Part shown: one piece after another, positions 1 to 12,139 of the stretch
Layout of the letters: each line of letters begins with the position of its first letter
Position numbering within the stretch: the first letter of the stretch is position 1
Assembly (NCBI GenBank): GCA_024734495.1
Contig: JALMQS010000073.1
Span: forward strand, 1,630,674-1,694,673
Source: Forficula auricularia
Lineage: Eukaryota; Arthropoda; Insecta; Dermaptera; Forficulidae
Direction: 5' to 3'
DNA: 64,000 bases
Program-made: the position numbers and the translations under genes
Notes under the pieces: model-generated
Database searches by the model: none
Told to the model about the DNA's origin: nothing
The model's input: only the letters and a program-made list of their open reading frames with translations

Positions 1-1370
1 AATTTTGGCAATGAATGAGCACATTTTCGACAAAGTTCACTCTATACATTTTTAAACTAGATTAAATTTTCTACAATTCAAATGAAGTTTTATTTTAATT
101 GAATAATGGTAACTCGTGTCGTAATGAGGATGAAGTTTTGAAAAACTGCAATTTTTTGAAAAAATTGCAGTTTTTCCTCCATAAAATGAAAACCACTCAT
201 CTTAAAAACTTAATTTATCTCATTCTCTAGGAAATTTTGGTGACTTGAACATTTATTTAAACTACTTTTCGTTAAAACTCTAGATTTATAAATATCTAGC
301 ATTTTACATGACACTTTAGAGGTTTCGGATCATATCCTCTCTGGAAAATGATGGATATCTTTAAATCTAAGGGTTTTATCAAAATTTGTTCCAAGTAAGT
401 AAACAAAATTTCCTAGAGAATGAGATAAGAATCAAGTTTCTAAGATGAGTGGGTTTTTATTTTTTTAAGGAAAAAATTCGATTTTTTGCAATAGATTGCA
501 GTTTTTCAAAATTTCAACTTCATTGCAGCACGGGTTATCATTATCCAATTGTGGAACTTTGTTTAAATTGTAATCTAGTTTAAAAATCTATATAATGGTC
601 TTTGTCGAAAACGTACTCCTTCATGGTCAAAATGGGAAAAAATCGAAAAAGTGAGAGTTTTTGGGATTTGCGAAAACAAAAAAAAAAAATACGCCAATTT
701 TCAACTAGAACATGAGCCCGAACGGTTGGCCAGAGAAAAAAACCTAAATGATTTTGTAGTAAATTTTATGAACGTTTCTTTTGAAAAGGAAGGTTATTTA
801 CGAAAAGTTGATAGTTTTCGAGTTATAAGCAAAAAAGCACCAAAAAATGAGATTTTTTTAACTTTTTTTTTTTTTTTTTTGAATTTTTGACAAATGTTCT
901 ATTAGCCCAAAACTTTCCCGCGAGGGGCCCTTTAGAGAACAATTTAACTGGACTAAAAAATATTTCGAGAAATTAAAAAAAGAACATTATTCTTGGTTAA
1001 ACATATGAAATATATTTACTTATGGTTAGTTTTCCATAAGAAACGGTTTGTCGTTGCTGTTACTCATCCCATCCCATGAACTCTGCCCTTGTGGGGGTTC
1101 TGACTCCCCCCTCCCCGTAGCTACGGCTCTGTCAGGGGCTGTGAACTTATTTTGGGCGATAGGGGGCCGGTGGCCATGTTTTGAGCATGTTTTGGCATTC
1201 GAACTTCTCTTTTTGCAAAAAATTGCAGTTTTTACTTCATAAAATGAAAACCACTCATCCTAAAAACTTGATTTCTATCTCATTCTATAGGAAATTTTGT
1301 TGGCTTGAACGTTTCTATGAATCACTTTTTTTATTAAACTCTTAGATTTATAGATATCCAGCATTTTCCG
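1..1370. repeat. Foldback family FB1 copy (palindrome plus tail)
   Basis: Bases 1-650 form a long imperfect palindrome with its centre near 325; for example CACTCATCTTAAAAACTT near 195 is mirrored near 445. The arms carry GCAGTTTTT, CTAGGAAATTTTG and CGACAAAG blocks. The same blocks recur at 7060-8250, 10480-11080, 21850-22790, 25250-26450 and 42400-42740. From 650 to about 1150 it continues as the tail seen again at 25900-26450. The ORF-like stretches here are not coding. Confidence 0.7.
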
Positions 1371-1423
1371 TGACGGGACATGATCCGAATCCTCAAAAGT
1401 GCCGTTTTTTCGTTAGTTACAAT

Positions 1424-3050
1424 TAGAGACCGGATTCTTATGCAATTTCATATTTTGTTTGCCGCCACATACGACCCAGGGGATCAATTATCTATCCAAA
1501 TCATGCATCTAGGATACTTTGGGTTAAATTTTATACTGCCTATTTTTGAATATTTGAGTAATATTGCATAAAAATTGCATATTTGAATATAATTGCAATA
1601 AAATTGCATATTTGAAGGATTTTTTGTCAAATATTGCACATTTCGTGCCCAAATATGGATATTTTAAAAGTAACTTTTTGGAGTAAGAATTAAAAAAAAA
1701 ATAAATAAAACAGGAGGACACTTGTAAACATAAATTATTTATAATTACAATCAAATTTTAATTATTTTTGAGATCATTTGTTAATTATTTATTTATTTCT
1801 TTAACGGCCTTCGGGAACTATAGCCCATTTTGGACATTGAGTGTTTGTGTGTGTTGAAGTGTGTGTAAATAGGTATAGCGATCAGATTATTATAGCCGGT
1901 CAAATATTTGCATTATTTTATTTAGTGTATTATTTGTACGTCAATAAGAAAAGCTTGTTAATATATGGTAAAATATGCTGACGTGTTCTGATGTGACCAT
2001 CCACTTGACTTTACCATACAACCTGGCCCCTTATATTTAATAAACTTATTTATAATCATGTATGGGAAGTGGGTTAGTTTTTGCATTTTTAGACTCCTGG
2101 GGGTCCACTGATTATGTATACAAAATTTGGTTGAGTTTGGTACAAGGGCCTAGATTTTTAATTTTTAACCTCCCCTCCACCCCCCTTAACTTTGGGTCGA
2201 TATGCACCAAAATCTAATCAGCTCTTAATCTCAATGGACCAAAACTACGTGTGAAATTTGGTTTCGATATTCAAACTTGTTTTTTGGCTAGCTCGTCCAC
2301 AAAAAATTTGGTAACGCACAGACTAACATACCGACTAACTAAATAATAACATTTTGACAGAATAATTATTATCTCAAAAAATATAATTTTTTCAATGTTC
2401 ACTTATTGGACTTTTTGTAGAGCAAAATGCCATGGTTTCGCTCAATTTTTTTAATCAAAATAGTTTCAGCCGTTTTTGAGATATTTCGAGAAAAAAAAAA
2501 CACTTTTTTCATGCACGATTACAATACTTGACCATACCCTGAATGGTAAAGTAAAAATAAAAGAAATACAATATAACCGTGTCTGTTAAATAAAACTACC
2601 CCCCCCCCCCCGCCCGTATTTTTTAGTTCACATTTTTTAAACATAATTATATTTATTGTTTTGATTTTATTCAAGTGTACCTAGTATTTCTGTGAGTTTA
2701 AAGAATTTTTAATAAAATTAGATTAAATGTTTTGCCAATAAATAATATAAAAAAAAAAAAAAAAATAGATTAAATGTAATGAGAATTTCATGCAATATTT
2801 TCGCAATAAAAGTAGATATTTGACACTTGGTGTCTATAGTTTATTTTATTATTTTATTCCTCTCATACCACTCCTTCAAATATATAGTCATTTCGTCTTC
2901 AATTTTAATTCTTTAGTGCATAAAAAATATTTTGCCATTTTTTACTGCATATATTTGAATATTGCAACGTATTCTGCATATTACTTGCATATTTCAGCAT
3001 TTTTAACTGCATATTTTGGCACTTTTCACTCCATAAAAATCCGGTCTCTA
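1424..3050. mobile_element. TIR element with TAGAGACCGGAT ends
   Basis: The left end TAGAGACCGGATT at 1424 is mirrored by ATCCGGTCTCTA ending at 3050. Inside are many short TTGCATATTTG repeats near both ends, so the termini are subterminal-repeat rich. The flanks (GTTACAAT, GTTATCAC) match at only 5 of 8 positions, so a target duplication is unproven. A second left end occurs at 21621. A copy of the FB2 repeat is nested at about 1967-2555. No transposase was recognised; hAT-like non-autonomous is a guess. Confidence 0.55.
1967..2555 (+). repeat. FB2 repeat copy with terminal hairpin
   Basis: It starts near GACGTGTTCTGATGTG and ends GACCATACCCTGAATGGTAAAG, where ACCATAC/ATGGT forms a small hairpin. 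The same sequence recurs at 12140-12990 (minus), 27550-27905, 43360-43790, and 58290-59320. No coding sequence. Confidence 0.6.
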
Positions 3051-5060
3051 GTTATCACACGCTGGTACGGGATTCCTCTGGCCTTCAAATTGTTGCGCCC
3101 AGGAGGTTTAACACTCCGGTGCGACCAAATTATGTCGCGACCTGTGGTGTTGGATGCAAACAAAATTAGTTATTTATTTATAGCGGGCCTTTCATTGTTC
3201 CGAAGGATTATGAATGCCTACTAAGGGTAACGCGAACCTCGTAGATCGTGGATTCTTTTCTCTAGCACGCCGTTTGCTGGAAGATGTGTGTCCTGTTGAT
3301 GATAAAAGGTTCGCTACTCTAGGCAAGGGTTTAAATAGAACACATATTTCTTTTACGTAGTTTTATTTTAGTGTAAATTGGGTAGTACAATTTTTAGATT
3401 CAATTACTGTCTGCATGCTAACTCGCTGCTCACTCTCTATTAACTGACTGACTGCTAGGCTCTCTCAAAACTGACTCACCGCTGGTGACTGACTGACTCT
3501 CTCCTAGCTAACTCCCCCGAAAATTCACAGACCAGAAAAAACCCTCTGATTGGTTAATACCCTAATAACTAAGGCGTGGTGACATAATTGAAACGCCCAG
3601 TTTTAGAATTCCTTCTAGAGAAAATTCCCTTACGAGTTTCTGGCAAAATTCGGAGAAACCCCCAAATTCACTTGGCATATGTTGGTAAGAGCCATCCACA
3701 TTTATGTAAACATGTCAATTTAAATTTATTGTTATTCCAATTGCTTTTCCCACCATTTTCCACCAAATATTCGTCTATTGTTGAAAAGCACGTCTAGTTA
3801 GGCCAACTGTGAATGTGCTGGAAAACTTTAAAAATGCGACAATGATACAAAAATCAATTTGTCAGTTTTGTGACTCCGTCCACCAGTTGGTCAACCAGAT
3901 ATAAACTTTTACTGTATGTACGTTTGAAAAGTTAGTTTGTTATTAATAAAGTTAAGTTTGTGTGATCTGAAGCAGGAGGTCTTATTCACAAAAAAAGAGG
4001 TGCTGAAATGTTAACAAATAAATAAGTTGGACCAGATTTGATAAAGCCAAATATTCAGGTTGTAATATGACAAGTTTTATTATTTTATTGAAAAATAATC
4101 AGATGTTATTCAGTCAACAAATATGTACAAAATAATATTTTATTAATTGCTTAAGAAATAAATTTAATCTTTTGATTTGTTTTGAATAAAAAGTAATATT
4201 ACAAATAATATTTTGTTAACAATTAGTCAATTATAATTAATAATATGAGTAATAGGAATTCAATTAAAATATCAATTATTTTAATTAGTTTGCGTGGGCT
4301 TGTATGTGAGTTTATTAATTAACAATCACTAATTATTAGTTTGTTAAAATGTTATTAAAATGTTAAAATAAATATTAGATATTCTTAATAATAGATTTGG
4401 TACATAGTTTAGAAAACAAAAGATTTCTTATTTAAAAGAGAGTCAACTATGTAGTATTGAAATGAATATACAAGCTGTATATGATGTTAAGTTAATATGA
4501 ACGAAAATGCAAGTTCAATTTAATTGGGAAAGAGAATGTATTTGTTTGATTCAATGTTCATGTCTTTTATAAATAAGATTTGTTAGTTAGTGTTAAAGGG
4601 ATTCAACTCCTGTTGAAAATTGTCTGTACTTTTAATAGAAAAAGCCAGGTATGGAATGTAGATCGAAACAGTACATTTGTGTGTTATGGAAAATATAAAT
4701 AGGTGAACCTTTGAAAAATGATTTGAGATCCTAGGCGGTCGAAAGCTGCGAGATTGAAGAAATCTTCTTGGAAAATGAATGCCAATATTTGTAAAATCGC
4801 TTGATATGTTGTAGAAAGATTTCTGGGCAGGCAGGCAGGGAATCGATTAACTCGAGTAAAAAGGTGTGGAAAGGTTCAGCTTGGGAGTTTCGATCTAGTT
4901 TGTTTGCTTGTTAATGAACAACTAACAACTAATTTATTAAATAATTAGAAAAGAATAAATTATTAATTAAATATTGTTGGGATCATGTGACCTATGTCAG
5001 AGAGATAGCAATTAAGAGTTAAACATCGCTTCACCCAGAGTAAGTCCACCATTAACTTAG
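3051..5060. other. Unassigned AT-rich stretch
   Basis: No supportable gene. It includes short direct repeats such as GACTGACTGACT near 3450-3505 and a 183-bp segment (3808-3990) whose ends TGTGAAT/ATTCACA and internal AATAAA resemble a short LTR, but no matching target duplication is seen. From 4020 to 4960 it is simple AT-rich DNA. Confidence 0.4.
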
Positions 5061-5848
5061 GACCGCACAGTGGTCCCAAATCCCGAAAAGCTGGCCAAAA
5101 GTCCAAAAAAAAAAAATTAGTAGGGAGTTTTAGGCCGTTATGTTGGATACACAGATAGTTTAAGTAGTCCATTGTCAAGAGAAAAGGTGCCTATTGTTTT
5201 TACTTTAGTTTATATTCATCGTCAAAGTTACCCTATTTTGAGTAAGCCCGCCCGGAGTGAGAAAGCAAAAAAACAACGCTCACTTTAAAACTCGATATCT
5301 TAGTGAAAAGTTCACCGATCTACATTTTATAAAATGGAAAATACTCCTGAAAGTAAGTAGAATATATATACCTATTTGAAAAATCATAATTATAAAGTTT
5401 GATACAAAAACTTAATGATATTCTTTTAAAAAAATTACAGAAATTAATTTTCTGTAAATGTTGAAAAGTTATCAAAAAGTTTATTTGGCCGGTCGAGTCC
5501 GGTCAAGAGACCAATTGCGGCATTTAGCTAATACTATAATTAAGCTAAATCAACAAACATTAGAGGCGGGTTGGTGCGGTCTAATTATTGTAGTGACTTT
5601 ACAAGTACTTTTTCGGGAAATTTTTAAAACAGTCCATATCAGATCTTTTCTTAATTTTTTTTTATTTAAAATTCCGATCATTTCTAAAATATATATTTTT
5701 TCTAAATTTTGTCATTTATCTAAAATATTTCGATTAGAAATATCAAAATTTTGTTTAAAGTTAGTGGAATGATGGTCTAGCCGGGAACATCTATTTTTTC
5801 TAATTAAATCTAATTTTCTTTTTAATTTTAATTTAATCTAAATTTCAG

Positions 5849-6298
5849 GAGTATTCCTTGGTAACTGCCAGAAAATTTGTTGAATTGCATCCTTGGTATT
5901 ACATGCCTACTTCGGTGCATAAAATTTTGATTCATGGGTCACAAATTATTACTTCTGCATTATTACCAATCGGGCAACTGTCAGAAGATGCACAAGAAGC
6001 CTCAAATAAACACATTAAAAGGTTTCGTGAAGACTTCTCCCGAAAGACTTCTCGAGTTAAAAACATTGAAGATGTTTTTCTTCGATTATTAGTTGCATCT
6101 GATCCATATATTTCAAGTTTGAGAAAATTGCCCCAAAAAAATTGAAAAAGTTTTGCGACAGAAGCAGTAGATCTGCTGGTTCAGCCTATATCTCCATTGA
6201 CAATGTTACCAGGAGCAAGTTTCGAAAGTTTCGAATCTTATACGGAAAAAGAAGATACGTTTGACAAGGACTCTGGCGATTCTGATGATGAAAATTGA
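5849..6298 (+). pseudogene. Transib/RAG1-like transposase C-terminal exon, interrupted
   Basis: The exon follows an acceptor AATTTCAG and reads EYSLVTARKFVELHPWYYMP, then HKILIHG, GQLSEDAQEASNKHIKRFRE, SRKTSRVKNIEDVF and ASDPYISSLRK. The order E-x-x-NK, FR, R, EDVF, S-x-x-Y-x-x-x-L resembles the C-terminal catalytic part of RAG1, where the third acidic residue precedes a GNK motif; I infer homology from this order and from the element's termini. A TGA at 6143-6145 interrupts the frame, which then continues (KSFATEAVDLLVQP...) to TGA at 6296. The N-terminal exons and other catalytic Asp residues were not found between 5066 and 5848. Confidence 0.6.
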
Positions 6299-6409
6299 GA
6301 TGATTAAATGACAGGTGTAATTTGAAGTTTTTTATGTATTTAATAAATGCAATTTTTTTAACAATTTTTATTTTTATTTCAGCCTTTTTAATTCTTTAAA
6401 AAAATTTTG

Positions 6410-6730
6410 CAACCACCATTTTGTTTTTCATAATTTTGACTTTTGATTCGTAATCAGCGACCTTTAAAACCTAAGCATACCAAATTTTTGGCTAAACCTG
6501 ATATTTTTGAAACATATATGTCCACCATTTTGCGACCCCCATTTTGTTTTTCTTAATTTTGACTTTTGATTCATTATCAGTGGCCTTGAAAACCTAAGTA
6601 TACCAAATTTCGGAGAAATCTGATATTTTTAAAATATATATGTCCGCCATTTTGGGGACGCCATTTTGTTTTTCGTAATTTTGACTTTTGATTCGTAATC
6701 AGCGACCTCGAGAACCTTAGTATACCAAGT
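6410..6730 (+). repeat. Three tandem copies of about 123 bp
   Basis: CATTTTGTTTTTC, TTTTGACTTTTGATTC and ATCAGCGACC recur three times at spacings of about 123 bp, downstream of the Transib transposase exon and before its right TIR. Confidence 0.75.
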
Positions 6731-6798
6731 TTTATTTATATTGAAGAACGCCTTCATATTTTGGCCAGCTTTTTGGGATTTGGGACCACTGTGGACCG

Positions 6799-8260
6799 CC
6801 GTGGCGTGTCCACACGTCCTTTATAATAAGAGAAGGAAAGGCCTCAGTCAGTCATCTGTCCCAGCAAAATATGACCTTTAAACAAATAATTTATTATAAA
6901 AGAAAAATGCTTCACCAATTCAGCGAATATATATTAAATTTCTAAACATTATTAATTTAATTTATCGAAAATTTATATCGCGAATTCACGACCGCGACAA
7001 AATGATGCTGGATCCCGCGGGATTTCGGGATCTCACTTTCCTGTATTGCAATCCCTACTTATAAGGTCACTTTTGAAGATTCGGATCATTTCTTGTCATG
7101 GAAAATGCTGAATATCTATAAAAAAGTGGTCCAAGTAAACGTTCTAGTCAACAAAATTTCCTAGAGAATGAGATAGGAATCAAGTTTCTAGGATGAGTGG
7201 TTTTCATTTTATGAAGGAAACCTCAACCTCATTGCGGCACGGGTTATTATTATCCAATTAAGATGAAACTTTGAAATTGTTATCATTTTACGCAGAATTT
7301 AAAAAGCTTTAATTTATCTAATAGATATCTATTTGATTTGATAAGCCGTTTTATATTTATTCAAGAAAAACTGAAAAAACCCCAGAAATTTGCTCATTTT
7401 GAGGTGCGCGTTTCATTAAAACTAGCTTTTTTTAGATTGAAAATTTTATAATTTAATTTTTTTTTAATCTCATTTTTGGCGGCTTTTTGCGTATAACTCT
7501 AAAACTATCAACTTTTCATAAATAACCTCCCAATTCAAAATGAAAGTTCATAAAATTTAGGTTTTGTTTTGCAACCAACCGTTTGGCCTCAAGCACTAGT
7601 TGAAAATGGGCGTATTTTTTCTGTTTCCGCAAATCCCAAAAACGATTTTTCCCATTTTGAAGATGAAAGAGCACGTTTTCGACAAAGACCACTTTATACA
7701 TTTTAAGCTAGATTAAATTTGATACAATTCAAACAAAGTTTCATCTAAAATTGGATAATCCCAGGTAACCACAATATCCTAAGAATATTCTAAGGATATT
7801 CTAAGGACATTCAAATCTTCTTAGAATATTCTGAGGATATTGTGTGTACCTGGGATGGTAATCCATGAGGTTGAAGTTTTGAAAAACTGCGATTTTTTGC
7901 AAAAAAATTGTATCAAATTTAATCTAGTTTAAAAATGTATAGAGTGGTCTTTCTCGAAAACGTTCTCTTCATGGTCGAAATTTGAAAAAATTGAAAAAGT
8001 GCGAGTTTTTGGGATTTGCTGAAACAGAAAAAATAGGCCAATTTTCAACTAGCGCTTGAGCCCGAACAGTAGGTCGGAGAAAAAAACCTGAATGATAGGA
8101 TTTGTAGGATATTTTATGAACTTTCATTTTGAATAGGAAGGTTATTTACGAAAATTTGATAGTTTTCGAGCAAAAAACCGCCAAAAAAATGAGATTTTTT
8201 TTTTGCATTTTTGACAATGTTCCGTCACGAAATTTTGTTAGCGAACCTCAGATTAGGATT
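6799..8260. repeat. FB1 copy with a nested 95-bp micro-element
   Basis: From about 7060 the sequence matches the FB1 family (CTAGAGAATGAGATAGGAATC, GTCGAAAACG), partly in both orientations as a foldback. A 95-bp palindromic insert lies at 7760-7854. The remainder (6799-7050) shows nothing recognisable beyond AT-rich DNA. Confidence 0.6.
7760..7854. mobile_element. 95-bp near-palindromic micro-element
   Basis: CCCAGGTAACCACAATATCC at 7760 is mirrored by GGATATTGTGTGTACCTGGG ending at 7854. It interrupts the FB1 sequence GGATAATGGTAA, seen uninterrupted near 103-114 (GAATAATGGTAA), and is flanked by AT on each side. It looks like a very small non-autonomous DNA element or foldback with a 2-bp duplication. 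Confidence 0.6.
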
Positions 8261-8684
8261 TAGCACACCCAAAAACATAAAGTTTCGAAGAAATTACAAC
8301 TACCCCAAAACTTTCCGGGTAAAAACACAATTTAACTGGATTATTTGTTTTAATAAAAAAAATTCCCACTAAATATTTTGCTTTGTGGATTAACCCCCCC
8401 CCCCCATGAAAATTTACTTCTCGTAGGGAAATTTATGTGATATGCTCTGCGGTTTACACAGTTCCCTTCAATTACTATTTTTTTTTCTTAAGGACCTCCA
8501 CATCTCCCCTTATACCTATGTGTTTATTTTCTGAAATAAAAAAATTTAATTTTTAATGTGAAACAAGTGACCTAGAAATCATAACTCATAGTGTTGGTTT
8601 ATAGTGAAACATTGTTAAAATTAAATTAGGTTGGAGTTGGTGGTGTTTCACAAGGAGAAAAATTAAAATACAAAGATTTTTTTA

Positions 8685-8733
8685 GTTTACTCTATATATT
8701 TCGAGCTCTTAACTCATCGTCAGGAGAACATTG
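8685..8733 (-). ncRNA. Hammerhead ribozyme A (type I, Penelope-like)
   Basis: On the minus strand the core CTGACGA (8723-8717) is followed by a short stem II (GAG/CTC) and GAAA (8702-8699). Stem III is minimal (ATATAT), then A at the cleavage position and a stem I 3' strand GAGTAAAC that pairs with GTTCTC upstream. All conserved core bases are present. Confidence 0.7.
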
Positions 8734-9076
8734 ACTAAAGATAACATGAAATAATGAACAGAATTTATTTAATTTTAATATGATGGACAGTTATTTATGA
8801 CTTAGTGTAAATATAAAAGAATTATCAGAAGGATGGGATGGCTTTAGAGCCGAAAGAACAGATGTAGGGGACAAAGGGCTGGAATAAAGAAAAGATATTT
8901 ATACTTGGAAGTTGCCGAAAATTATGTATGTGTTATAAAAGAGGGCAATAAACTATGGAATGCAATGAGAGTGCATAGCGAAAATTTCATCTCTTATTTT
9001 CTATTTAAAAAAATAAATAAAAATTAAAAAATTAAAAATAAACCTACCATACACTCTCATCGCACTCCAATTCAAA

Positions 9077-9404
9077 TTAAATATCATTGATTAAGATGTC
9101 AATTATTGTTGAAGTTTTGATGTCTGTTTGATTGTTCAAGATGTTTTGATTAAGGTGTATGGCCTTTTTAATTTCAGCTGACTCCAATAAATCCAATTTC
9201 CTGCTTTTGGATATGAAATGTAAAGGAAAGGGGTTGGTCGATGAAGGTAAATGGTTGTGGTCAAACAAATGATCTGCAAAAGCCGAGGTATAACTAAGAG
9301 GGGGGGCATTTGGGTTCAAACTATTCACCTGTAGATTGCGAAGAGATCTCATATGTTCAACGTGGCGTTGATTGAAAGATCTACCTGTTTGCCCGATATA
9401 AACC
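9077..9404 (-). pseudogene. GIY-YIG endonuclease domain of Penelope-like element
   Basis: Translation begins VYIGQTGRSFNQRHVEHMRS, containing the second half of the GIY-YIG motif and the catalytic-region Arg (QTGRSFNQR) and Glu-His (VEH). It continues with SAFADHLFDHNH and LDLLESAEIKKAIHLNQ, the typical C-terminal layout of Penelope endonucleases. The 5' end is cut at 9404 right before the GIY half, where a run of G joins another repeat. The frame is open to a stop at 9077. It is a fragment, so not functional alone. Confidence 0.8.
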
Positions 9405-9410
9405 GGGGGG

Positions 9411-10230
9411 GGGCAATGTGTTTACACTAATTATGCATTTTCAATTAAGAACGATAAGATATCTACTTGATTTATACTTAATAAAATTCTAAATACAAAT
9501 ATCTAAAAAGTAATTTAAGGATTTTTTTAAAATTCGACTTCCAACTATCCAAAATGTGAGTAGTGGCAAAAATTAAAACTGTCTCCTATCTTGATCAAAT
9601 TTTGTAGAGTTATTCTTTATTACTTTATGAAACTATTCCTGTAAATATCAACTATCAAAATTGACTGTATGGGTGCGAAAGGGGGGGGGCAAAATATAGA
9701 AATTTTTAGCTTTTTTGTACATTTACTCTTTAGAAAACTGAGAGTTATTTATTTGCAAATATCTAAATATTTGTTAAGGTCGCTCAAAATGGCAGGGATT
9801 GACTTAAGCGGGGACTGTTCTCACATGGGCAGTTTTATGTAGCCTGCTCTAGAGTAAGCTCGCCCAACTTTCTGGTAAACTTGGCACCTGAAAGCGGGAT
9901 CACCAATGTCGTTTATAAAGAGGTACTTAACAGACACCGTTTGTAAGACTAAAATATGCTAAGTATTTCTATTTAACGCGAACAAATGTGACAATTCTTT
10001 TTTTAAGATTATAATATTGTATATTATTTACATATTAAAAATTTTCTTTATTGTTTTTCTTTTTAGTTTTGTCATATTTTATGTTTTTAATTTTTGTTTA
10101 GTTTCGTGTTTTAATGATTTGTTTTTGTTTTTTGATATATTTTTTCCATTGATTTTGAGTCGCTTTTATGTTACACTCATAAGATTATAAAATAAGTTTG
10201 GACCCTTATTTGTGGAGTTACTCATAAAGC
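9411..10230. repeat. Repeat also found at 30380-31150
   Basis: The text CAATGTGTTTACACTAATTA, CTTGATCAAATTTTGTAG and GGCAAAATATAGAAATTTTT recurs in tandem at 30380-31150. It has G-runs such as GGGGGGGGGC. From 9800 to 10230 only AT-rich DNA is seen. No coding sequence. Confidence 0.6.
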
Positions 10231-10339
10231 TAGCCAAATTATGCCAAGAGATAGCGTCTTCTATCTATTAAACTACAATAAAATGTTAAAATTCTACGTG
10301 CTAAATTTAATGAAAAAGTTATTTTTTTGCCAGGTTTTA

Positions 10340-10480
10340 TAATTAAAAAAAACATACTTTTTTGGGAATGGAGCTTTTTTTTAATGAATTTTGGAGACCT
10401 AATAATCACATGCCGAGACGCTGCCCGCCAGGGCCACCTGCCCAGAGGGCCGAGCTGTAGAGGGCGTGCCGAAGGCATAA
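10340..10480 (+). repeat. GC-rich repeat tail, paired with 32625-32770
   Basis: ACATGCCGAGACGCTGCCCG and the following GC-rich block with GGCGTGCCGAAGGC are present in both places with few differences. The hairpin-rich GC block resembles a Helitron-type 3' end, unproven. Confidence 0.55.
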
Positions 10481-11080
10481 AATTTCCTAGAGAATGAGAC
10501 AGGAATCAAGTTTCTAGGATGAGTGGTTTTCATTTTATGAATGAAAAATTGCACTTTTTTAAAACTTCAACCTCATTGGGGCACGGGTTACCATTTATTC
10601 AATTAAGATGAAACTTTGTTTGAATTGTAGCAAATTTAGTTTAGTTTAAAAATGTATAGAGTGGTCTTTGTCGAAAACGTGTTCCTTCATGGTCAAAATG
10701 GGAAAATATCGGATTTGGGTGATCTGGAGTGGGCTGCCCAGGTCGAAAACTTGGATTTTGCGCTTGAGCCCGAACGGTTGGTCGGAGAAAAAAATCCAAA
10801 TGATAAAATCTGTAGGAAATTTTATGAACTTTAATTTTGAATAGAAAGGTTATTTACGAAAAGTTGATAGTTTTCAAGTTTAAGGCAAAAACCGACAAAA
10901 AATGGAAATTTTCAACTTTTTTGAATTTTCTACAATGTTGCGTTACGAAATTTGGCTGGGAGACATCAGATTTGAATTCATCGCCCCAAAAAACATATAT
11001 ATATACATATATATGCAAAAAAATCAGAACTACCTCATAACTTTCCCCATTTGAGCACAATTTGACTGGATTATCCGTAC
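10481..11080. repeat. FB1 copy
   Basis: It carries FB1 blocks (CTAGAGAATGAGACAGGAAT, GTATAGAGTGGTCTTTGTCG, CAATTTGACTGGATTA). Non-coding. Confidence 0.6.
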
Positions 11081-12139
11081 AAAAGCCCCGGCAAAAGTGT
11101 CTGGCTTTTTACAAGTATTATTAAAAACATATAATTAAGACGCTATTAAAATCCAGCGTGAATAAAACACTTTTTTTTCAAATAAAAATAATGCAACTTT
11201 AGGGTTGTCTGGCTCAGTGTTGCCACCCCTAAAAGTGTCTGGCTTAGTTAATTTTTAATTTAAAATCAACTTAACTGTCGAATAGTATTTGTTGGCTTTT
11301 GAATCAAAACTTTTTTGGCGAACATTTTTTGACACCTTTCTCCTATGTGCATTAGCAGCAGTACCCAGGTAGATCAGGCAAACAGCCGATTTCCTACTCA
11401 TCTATACTATTAATACCTCTAGGTGAAATATCTACTTGAATCAAACACTTCATGAAAAATGGGTCGTGGGCTCTCCGACTATAACCTGCTAAGTTACCGA
11501 TAGGAAATTTACTTGTGAAATTAGTTCAAACTTATTGATGAAAATAATGATAATAATAATGTAGCATGGTTAATAATATACAAATTATCAAAAAATTATT
11601 TTTATTATTGCTTATAAAATAAGAAATTTCCAAAAAAAAACATAATTTTACCAAAAAATGAACTTAGATTATGAAATTTTCTTTCTTTATAAAAGTTTAA
11701 AAAAAAATTAACTTTAAAAATATTAGTTCAATGCACATGTTTTACTAGAAATAAATAATTTGTTTAGAAAATACCTGTTTAAAAGTAAAAAAAAAAAAAT
11801 AAAAGTCTTTTAACCTCAAAATAGCTCTAGAATACGCACTTAATAAGTTTTTAAAAATATAAAATTATTTTACATTAAAATAAGATGAATGTACACAAAA
11901 TAGTCCTAGGAACATATACTGTATTTTATATTAAAGATAAACCTGCTTATATTGAGAGTATTAGCTCTTTGTTAAACGGGTATTTCTCATTTGATAGCGT
12001 TGTGTTTCGAAATCTTTTGATCAAGACAAGATGGCGGTCGAGATTCCTCTTCTCCCCGCTTCAGGGGACAATTTTCTCGCCTAAGTTCTAAACTTACAGG
12101 CACTCCCTATCTCCCTGATTTTACCCGAGATAATGAGGT
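11081..12139. other. Unassigned AT-rich DNA
   Basis: No gene or recognisable element apart from two short near-copies of the phrase AAAAGTGTCTGGCTT (11092 and 11231). Confidence 0.4.

Larger units (their letters stand above)
5066..6793 (+). mobile_element. Transib-type transposon, 5-bp TSD GACCG
   Basis: The element begins CACAGTGGTCCCAAATCCC at 5066 and ends with the inverted form, finishing in CACTGTG at 6793. The inverted ends agree over about 35 bp with one obvious mismatch (CCGAAAA versus CCAAAAA). It is flanked on both sides by GACCG (5061-5065 and 6794-6798), a 5-bp GC-rich duplication as expected for the Transib superfamily. CACAGTG equals the heptamer of vertebrate recombination signals. 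Inside is a transposase C-terminal exon at 5849-6298. At 1728 bp it is shorter than autonomous Transibs and the exon is broken, so it is probably dead or non-autonomous. A 123-bp unit is repeated three times at 6410-6725. Confidence 0.82.
8620..9410 (-). mobile_element. Penelope-like element remnant (copy 1)
   Basis: A minus-strand GIY-YIG endonuclease fragment (9404-9077) is followed downstream by a hammerhead ribozyme (8733-8685) and the conserved tail TTTCACAAGGAGAAA on the plus strand near 8646. Penelope-like elements combine a reverse transcriptase and a GIY-YIG nuclease and carry hammerhead motifs in their terminal repeats. The 5' part is missing; at about 9411 it abuts an unrelated repeat seen again at 30380. 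Confidence 0.75.

Noticed and set aside
2790..3224. 144-codon ORF
   Set aside because: Spans the boundary of a TIR element at 3050 and has no recognisable motif; hydrophobic residues come from AT-rich codons.
3808..3990. Possible 183-bp solo LTR (TGTGAAT...ATTCACA)
   Set aside because: No target duplication, no primer-binding site or polypurine tract next to it, and no second copy seen.
5458..5772. 104-codon ORF inside the Transib as a further transposase exon
   Set aside because: Phe/Ile/Lys-rich with no catalytic motif; it may be intron. The first part could be decayed coding but cannot be shown.
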